DNA of 21,193 nt from contig CAJGDL010000010.1 of assembly GCA_904502075.1 (NCBI GenBank), positions 1 to 21,193 of the forward strand. The letters run 5' to 3'. Position 1 is the stretch's first letter, and each line of letters opens with the position of its first letter. Positions 16,058 to 21,193 of the stretch are shown here, piece after piece. The stretch comes from an uncultured Alistipes sp. (GTDB taxonomy: Bacteria > Bacteroidota > Bacteroidia > Bacteroidales > Rikenellaceae). The notes beneath the pieces were generated by a model, which saw only the letters and a program-made list of their open reading frames with translations, had not been told where the DNA came from and searched no databases. A program made the position numbers and the translations under genes.

Positions 16058-16963
16058 ATGACAACTCCATACCATACTCCGGTACTGCTCGAAGAGTCGA
16101 TCTCGTTGCTCGACTTGCAGCCTGCGGGCACCTACGCCGACCTCACTTTCGGCGGAGGCGGCCACTCGCGCCGCATCCTCGAGGGGCTGGGCCTCGAAGG
16201 GCGCCTGTTCAGCTTCGACCAAGACCGCGATACGGAGGCCAACGCCCCCGATGATCCGCGTTTTCACTATGTGGCGAGCAACTTCCGATTCTTGCGCGGT
16301 CAGTTGCGCTATCGCGGGGTGGAGCAGGTCGATGGCATCCTGGCCGACTTGGGGGTTTCGTCGCACCACTTCGATGCCACCGAGCGTGGCTTCTCGTTTC
16401 GCGGAGAGGCGACCCTCGACATGCGCATGAACCAGCGCGGACGGCTCACAGCCGCCGAGGTGGTGAACCAATACGACCATGAGGCCCTGACCCGCATCCT
16501 GGGAGATTGGGGTGAGTTGGAGACCCCGTGGAAGGTAGCCAACTGCATCGAGCGGGCCCGCAAAGAGCAGCCGATCCAGACCACGGCCGACCTGGTGGCC
16601 GCCGTAGCCCCCTGCACCCCAAAAAAGAACGAGTCAAAATTCCTGACCAAACTGTTTCAAGCCCTGCGCATCGAGGTGAATGGCGAGATGGAGGCGCTGA
16701 AGATGGCCCTCGAGCAGAGCCTGAAGATGCTCCGCCCGGGAGGTCGCCTGGTGGTGATTTCCTACCACTCGTTGGAGGATCGGTTGGTGAAGAATTTCCT
16801 CAAGAGCGGCAATTTCGAGGGGCAGATCGAGAAGGATTTCTTCGGTCGCTCGACCACCCCCTTTGAACTCGTCACCCGCAAGGCGGTGGTCCCCTCACAG
16901 GAGGAGCTGAACCGAAATCCCCGCTCGCGCTCGGCCAAACTGCGCGCCGCAATCAAGTTATAA
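16058..16963 (+). CDS. rsmH: 16S rRNA (cytosine-1402 N4) methyltransferase
   Basis: A 301-residue AdoMet-dependent methyltransferase (formerly MraW) that modifies C1402 in the ribosomal decoding centre. It begins with the hallmark YHTPVLLEES (5-14), then the AdoMet loop DLTFGGGGHSRRIL, FSFDQD (acidic ribose contact), ILADLGVSSHHFD, RGFSFRGEATLDMRM and the C-terminal LRPGGRLVVISYHSLEDRLVK. All core motifs are present and the length is normal. It is the first dcw gene seen here and precedes ftsL by eight bases. The mraZ gene that commonly stands before rsmH is missing from this position; glsA lies there in the opposite direction. Confidence 0.96.
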   Translation: MTTPYHTPVLLEESISLLDLQPAGTYADLTFGGGGHSRRILEGLGLEGRLFSFDQDRDTEANAPDDPRFHYVASNFRFLRGQLRYRGVEQVDGILADLGVSSHHFDATERGFSFRGEATLDMRMNQRGRLTAAEVVNQYDHEALTRILGDWGELETPWKVANCIERARKEQPIQTTADLVAAVAPCTPKKNESKFLTKLFQALRIEVNGEMEALKMALEQSLKMLRPGGRLVVISYHSLEDRLVKNFLKSGNFEGQIEKDFFGRSTTPFELVTRKAVVPSQEELNRNPRSRSAKLRAAIKL

Positions 16964-16971
16964 CCCACCCC

Positions 16972-17490
16972 ATGGCCATGCAACACGACACCGACCTCAA
17001 CCCCACCAGCGAAGCCGAACTCCTACGCCAACAGCAGGAGGAGGAGTTGGCACGCCGTATTCGGCGTGAGGTGCGACGTGTGCAACGGGGAGAGGCCCAA
17101 GAGGAGATGGCCGCCGAAGAGGCCGAGGAGGCCGAGCAGCGTGCCCGGCAAGAGGCCCTGACGGAGCGCGAACGACAAAAGTCGAAAAATCCGCTGCGCG
17201 GACTCATCACCGGAAACATCCTGCGCCAGGAGTGGCTGACGGTACACTACCGCTACCCGCTGCTCATTGCCGGGGTCTTTCTGCTCAGCATCGTGGTGAT
17301 CTTCTGGTCGTTGAGACTCGACATGAAGCTCTCGCATACGGAGCGCGAGGTGCAGCTCTTGCGCGAGCGTGCTCTACGCCTGAAAGAGGAGCGCAGCCGT
17401 CTGACGAGCCACTCGGCCGTGGTCGAGGAGCTTCGGCGACGCGGCATCCCGTTGGAGGACCCGATCGAGAGTAACCGCATAATCGAATAA
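16972..17490 (+). CDS. ftsL: FtsL-like division protein with a long cytoplasmic extension
   Basis: A 172-residue single-pass protein placed exactly where ftsL lies in dcw clusters. The transmembrane helix spans about 95-114 (YPLLIAGVFLLSIVVIFWSL), followed by a periplasmic coiled coil (about 117-158) typical of FtsL, which joins FtsB and FtsQ to activate the FtsWI synthase. The NPLRGLITGNIL segment (73-84) just before the membrane resembles the start of the Bacteroides protein. Unusually, about 70 residues rich in Glu, Arg and Gln precede it, predicted as a charged coiled coil, making the protein about half again as long as the Bacteroides form. Two start codons (16972 and 16978) both keep the extension. 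Identification rests on position, topology and this short similarity. Confidence 0.8.
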   Translation: MAMQHDTDLNPTSEAELLRQQQEEELARRIRREVRRVQRGEAQEEMAAEEAEEAEQRARQEALTERERQKSKNPLRGLITGNILRQEWLTVHYRYPLLIAGVFLLSIVVIFWSLRLDMKLSHTEREVQLLRERALRLKEERSRLTSHSAVVEELRRRGIPLEDPIESNRIIE

Positions 17491-17495
17491 GCGAG

Positions 17496-19751
17496 ATGGA
17501 GCAGGAACAGAAGTCGAAGATCAAGGGCGATATCCTCTTGCGTGTACGCATGCTCTACACCCTCTTTATCCTCCTGGGTGTAGTCATCTTCGGACGCCTC
17601 GTCTGGGTGCAGCTCTTCAGCCGCGAGGTGAAGGTCAATGCCGAACGCATGGAGCATCGCATCTTCCGCGAAGAGCGGGTGCGGGCACGACGAGGCAACA
17701 TCCTCTCGCGCGATGGCGAAGCCCTGGCCACCTCGATCTTCCGCTACCGCGTGGAGTTCGACATGGCGGCCGAAGGGTTCGACTCGCTGGAACTCTTCCA
17801 CGAACAGAGCGACTCGTTGGCCAAGTTGCTGGCCCTCCACTTCAAGGATCGCTCGGCAGCCGACTACCGCCGCCTGTTGCGCGAATCCCACGCCAAGCAC
17901 TACCGATTGGTCTACCGCAAGGATACCACCTACTACAACTCCACCACCTGGCTCGGACGGCTCATCGACCGCATGAAGGGCGAAGAGAAGACCACGCGTA
18001 AACTCTACGACACGCTGCGCGATACGCGCCCCGTCAAGATCCTTCCGCGCGAAGTGGACTACACGGAGTGGCAGGAGATCAAGAAGTTTCCGATCCTGAA
18101 TTGGAACCTCGGGATGGTCTATCGGCTGGAGCAGTCCGATGAGCGCATCTACCCGCAAGGGGAGTTGGCGCGTCGCACGATCGGTCGTCTCGACGAGCAG
18201 GGCGAGTATGGTATCGAGGCCCTCTACCGCGACCAATTGGCCGGCAAAGATGGCATCGAGTGGCGACAGCGCATTGCCCACGGCTTCTCGGGTCGTGTGG
18301 CCGGCCACGCGGGCAACATCGACCCCGAAGACGGAGCCGATGTAGTAACCACCCTCGCCTCCGATGTGCAGGATGTGGCCGACAAAGCCCTGCGCCGCCA
18401 ACTGCAGCAGCAGAATGCCCTGTGGGGCACCTCGATCGTCATGGAGTGTCAAACGGGGGAGATCCTCGCCCTGGCCAACTTGGGAAGACGGTCGGACGGC
18501 TCCTACGGAGAGTTGGAAAACTACGCCCTGAGCCGCCGCATGGAGCCCGGATCGACCTTCAAGGCGGCCGCGCTGCTTGCCCTGGTGGAGGATTGCGGAG
18601 CCGACCTCTCGCTGCGCTACGACTCGGAGGACGGCAAGCGTGTCAAGGTAGGCAAGGCCGAGGTGCAGGATGCCCACAGCGGCTACTCGGAGGTGGATCT
18701 GAAGACCGCCACCGCCCAGTCGCTCAACGTCTTCTACGCCAAGGCGATCTACGAGGCCTACAAGGAGGATCCGCAACGCTATGTCGACTTCCTGAAGCAC
18801 CTCCACCTGGATCGTCCGATGGGGTTGGAGGCCCTGGGAGAGCGCACGCCGCTGCTACCCGAGCCGGGCACTAAGTTGTGGTATCCGCACGTTACCCTGC
18901 CCAACCTCGGCTACGGCTATGCCATCGAGCTCACGCCGCTACAGATCGCCACCCTCTACAACGCCATTGCCAACGAGGGTGAGATGGTCGCCCCACAACT
19001 CGTGCGCGAAATTCGTCGCGGCGACAAGGTGCTGGAACGCTTCGAAAAACGGGTCCTGGTGGAGGAGATCTGCTCCAAGGAGTCGCTGCGCAAAGTGCGC
19101 GAGTGTCTTGAAGAGGTGGTCTTGAGCGGTACGGCCAAATACTACTTGGGCGACACCACCCGTTATCGGGTGGCTGCCAAGACCGGCACGGCGAAGTTTG
19201 CCCAAGGGGGCATTCGCTACTCGGACGGCTACTACCTGGGCACGATGGTCGCCTATCTGCCGGCCGATAACCCCCGTTACACGGTGCTCACCTCGCTCTT
19301 CACCCAGCGCGGACGCGGCACCACGATCTACGGTGCAGGGCTGGCGGGCCCCGTGGTGCAGCAGTTGGTAGGCTACCTCTCGACACGCCACCCCGATTTC
19401 CGGAGCCATGTTCCCGAAGGGGCTCATCACACCCCACGGGAGATCAAGGGAGGCGACCTGGGGGCCGTTCGCAAGGTGAACGACCGCTACGACGGAGCCC
19501 TGGAGCGCGTTCCTCGCGAGGGATGGGGACGCATCCTAAACGACAGCACGGAGCAGCGCATCGTCCCCTCGGCCCTCACAGCCGACCGCGTACCCGATGT
19601 GCGAGGGATGGGGCTGAAGGATGCCCTCTTCCTGCTGGAGAGCCACGGACTGAAGGTGAGCTTCTCGGGCAAGGGGGCGGTGGTGCGCCAATCACCCGAG
19701 GCCGGAACACCGCTCAAACGCGGCACAACCGCCTCGATCACACTGAAATAG
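17496..19751 (+). CDS. ftsI: Septal peptidoglycan transpeptidase FtsI (PBP3) with PASTA domain
   Basis: A 751-residue class B penicillin-binding protein. A short cytoplasmic tail and one membrane helix (about 20-38) lead to the pedestal domain, with RRGNILSRDG (65-74) near its start. The transpeptidase domain has the nucleophile motif STFK (353-356, Ser353), SLN (409-411) and KTGTA (562-566). After a linker comes a PASTA domain (about 699-751) beginning VPDVRGMGLKDAL. It cross-links septal peptidoglycan in complex with FtsW and the FtsQLB group. It starts five bases after ftsL and is followed by murE after 32 bases, so it is part of one dcw transcript. The C-terminal PASTA is usual in Bacteroidetes FtsI but absent from the E. 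coli protein. Confidence 0.95.
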   Translation: MEQEQKSKIKGDILLRVRMLYTLFILLGVVIFGRLVWVQLFSREVKVNAERMEHRIFREERVRARRGNILSRDGEALATSIFRYRVEFDMAAEGFDSLELFHEQSDSLAKLLALHFKDRSAADYRRLLRESHAKHYRLVYRKDTTYYNSTTWLGRLIDRMKGEEKTTRKLYDTLRDTRPVKILPREVDYTEWQEIKKFPILNWNLGMVYRLEQSDERIYPQGELARRTIGRLDEQGEYGIEALYRDQLAGKDGIEWRQRIAHGFSGRVAGHAGNIDPEDGADVVTTLASDVQDVADKALRRQLQQQNALWGTSIVMECQTGEILALANLGRRSDGSYGELENYALSRRMEPGSTFKAAALLALVEDCGADLSLRYDSEDGKRVKVGKAEVQDAHSGYSEVDLKTATAQSLNVFYAKAIYEAYKEDPQRYVDFLKHLHLDRPMGLEALGERTPLLPEPGTKLWYPHVTLPNLGYGYAIELTPLQIATLYNAIANEGEMVAPQLVREIRRGDKVLERFEKRVLVEEICSKESLRKVRECLEEVVLSGTAKYYLGDTTRYRVAAKTGTAKFAQGGIRYSDGYYLGTMVAYLPADNPRYTVLTSLFTQRGRGTTIYGAGLAGPVVQQLVGYLSTRHPDFRSHVPEGAHHTPREIKGGDLGAVRKVNDRYDGALERVPREGWGRILNDSTEQRIVPSALTADRVPDVRGMGLKDALFLLESHGLKVSFSGKGAVVRQSPEAGTPLKRGTTASITLK

Positions 19752-19783
19752 TTGAGCAAGAAAATAGAAACAAAAAGAAGATA

Positions 19784-21193
19784 ATGAAGAGTTTGAACAC
19801 ATTGCTTCGCGGGGTTTCCTACCTGCAGTTTGAGGGCCCGAAGGAGCAACCGGTAAACGAATTGGTCTACGACTCGCGCCGCGTGGGCGAGGGCGACTGC
19901 TTCTTTGCCGTGGTGGGCACGGCAAGCGACGGCCACGACTACATCCCGAAGGCGTTGGAGGCGGGGGCCCGCACCATCCTTTGCCAGCGACTACCCGAGC
20001 CGTTGGCAGAAGGGGTGAGTTATGTGGTGGTCGAGGATACCAACCTCGCCATGGCACAGATCGCCTCCAACTACTACGACAACCCCTCGCGGGAGTTGAA
20101 ATTGGTGGGCGTAACCGGCACCAACGGCAAGACCACAACCGCCACCCTGCTGGCCGACCTCTTCAAGAAGTTGGGCTACCGCACAGGGTTGATCTCGACG
20201 GTGGTCTATCGGGTGGGGGAGCGCGAAATCCCCTCGACCCACACCACGCCCGACACCCTGCGTCTGAACGCTATGTTACGCGAGATGGTCGATGCCGGCT
20301 GCGACTACTGCTTCATGGAGGTATCGTCCCACGCCATCGCCCAACACCGCGTGGCGGGGCTCACCTTTGCGGGTGGTCTCTTCACCAACCTCACCCACGA
20401 CCACCTGGACTACCACAAGACCTTTGCCGAGTACCTGCGGGTCAAGAAATCCTTCTTCGACTCGCTCCCCAAGGAGGCCTTCGCCCTGGTCAATGTGGAT
20501 GACAAGAACGGAAGCGTGATGGTACAAAACACAGCAGCCCGCGTGCAAACCCTGTCGCTGCGCTCGATGGCCGACTTCCGTTGCAAGATCATCGAGATGC
20601 AACTCGACGGCATGCTTCTGCAACTCGACGGACGCGAGGTATGGCTCCGTCAGCTCGGGCGATTCAACGCCTACAACCTCCTGACGATCTATGCCACGGC
20701 ACTCCTCTTGGGGGCCGACAAGGAGGAGGTGCTGCGCCTGATGAGTACGCTCGACTCCGTGAGCGGCCGCTTCGAGACGGTCTACGCCCCCGATGGCACG
20801 GTGGCCATCGTCGACTATGCCCACACACCCGATGCCTTGGAGAATGTGATCCGCACGATCGAGGAGATTCGTCGCCCCGAACAGCAATTGATCGTCCTCT
20901 GCGGCTGCGGAGGCGATCGCGACCGCACGAAGCGTCCCGAGATGGCTCAAATAGCCGTAAGGTATGCCTCGTTGGCGATCTTCACCTCCGACAATCCCCG
21001 CACCGAGTCACCCGAGGCCATCTTGGACGACATGGTAGCCGGTCTGGAGCCCTCGGCGCGCTACCTGCGCCTGGTCGATCGCGGGGAGGCGATCCGCACG
21101 GCAGCCCTGATGGCCAAAGCGGGCGACATCCTCCTGCTGGCCGGCAAGGGACACGAGACCTACCAGGTAATCGGCACCGAGAATCACCACTTC
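19784..21193 (+). CDS. murE: UDP-MurNAc-tripeptide synthetase (meso-DAP adding), 3' end outside the window
   Basis: 470 residues are visible in frame to the last base and the gene continues beyond. It is a Mur ligase with the ATP loop GVTGTNGKTTT (109-119), MEVSSHAI (178-185), NLTHDHLDYH (202-211), the probable carbamylated lysine K221 in YLRVKKSFF, and SGRFE and DYAHTPDAL (344-352). The DNPR motif (403-406) is the meso-diaminopimelate recognition signature, so the peptide should carry meso-DAP at position three rather than lysine. MurE adds this residue to UDP-MurNAc-L-Ala-D-Glu in the cytoplasm. The ATG at 19784 follows ftsI by 32 A-rich bases with no Shine-Dalgarno sequence. Only the last few residues of the C-terminal domain are missing. 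Confidence 0.96.
   Translation, partial: MKSLNTLLRGVSYLQFEGPKEQPVNELVYDSRRVGEGDCFFAVVGTASDGHDYIPKALEAGARTILCQRLPEPLAEGVSYVVVEDTNLAMAQIASNYYDNPSRELKLVGVTGTNGKTTTATLLADLFKKLGYRTGLISTVVYRVGEREIPSTHTTPDTLRLNAMLREMVDAGCDYCFMEVSSHAIAQHRVAGLTFAGGLFTNLTHDHLDYHKTFAEYLRVKKSFFDSLPKEAFALVNVDDKNGSVMVQNTAARVQTLSLRSMADFRCKIIEMQLDGMLLQLDGREVWLRQLGRFNAYNLLTIYATALLLGADKEEVLRLMSTLDSVSGRFETVYAPDGTVAIVDYAHTPDALENVIRTIEEIRRPEQQLIVLCGCGGDRDRTKRPEMAQIAVRYASLAIFTSDNPRTESPEAILDDMVAGLEPSARYLRLVDRGEAIRTAALMAKAGDILLLAGKGHETYQVIGTENHHF

Noticed and set aside
15962..16480. N-terminal extension of the PlsC-like protein up to 16480
   Set aside because: The added 173 residues are antisense to rsmH; the family begins at the ATG at 15961 and a promoter element lies inside the extension.
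17253..18806. 517-codon open frame on the minus strand across ftsL and ftsI
   Set aside because: Antisense to two well-identified genes; rich in His, Gln, Val and Gly typical of reverse-frame shadows.

Overview
The window looks like chromosomal DNA from a member of the Bacteroidales, most likely Rikenellaceae/Alistipes. The reasons are: GC-rich coding sequence; several exact copies of the Bacteroidetes -7 promoter element TAnnTTTG just upstream of genes; almost no Shine-Dalgarno sequences (polA is the exception); Bacteroidetes-type protein families (a DUF5672 glycosyltransferase, a glycine-lipid acyltransferase pair, an FtsI with a C-terminal PASTA domain); and a meso-DAP-type MurE. Genus assignment is inference. 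No tRNA, rRNA, CRISPR array, IS element or phage gene was seen, and no stretch over 300 bases lacks a gene.

Layout. (1) 1-332: 3' end of purC, followed by a hairpin. (2) 462-3840, plus strand: a tight four-gene operon of NodB-type deacetylase, GT2 polyprenyl-phosphate glycosyltransferase, GT87-like membrane glycosyltransferase and GtrA-type membrane protein. Its content parallels the ArnC/ArnD/ArnT plus flippase logic of surface-glycan decoration. It ends in a 17-bp hairpin. (3) 3918-5474, minus: a COG2509-type FAD-dependent oxidoreductase, divergent from (4) 5540-7202, plus: two coupled glycosyltransferase-like genes. The two promoters form a symmetric inverted repeat. (5) 7343-8530: kbl with its own terminator, followed by 8631-12518: an Lrp/AsnC regulator, queD and polA in one direction, ended by a UUCG hairpin. 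(6) 12592-15961, minus: a MATE transporter and two acyltransferases that resemble glsB and glsA, the glycine-lipid synthesis genes of Bacteroides. (7) 16058-21193, plus: start of the division and cell-wall (dcw) cluster, rsmH-ftsL-ftsI-murE, cut off by the window end. No mraZ precedes rsmH.

How it fits together: most of the window concerns the cell envelope (surface-glycan decoration, glycine lipids, septal peptidoglycan), interspersed with housekeeping genes for purine synthesis, threonine/glycine metabolism, pterin/queuosine chemistry and DNA repair. I see no clearly novel defence or mobile system. The best candidates for new biology are the Arn-like four-gene glycan operon, the overlapping promoters that join glycine-lipid synthesis to the dcw cluster, and the long N-terminal extension of FtsL.
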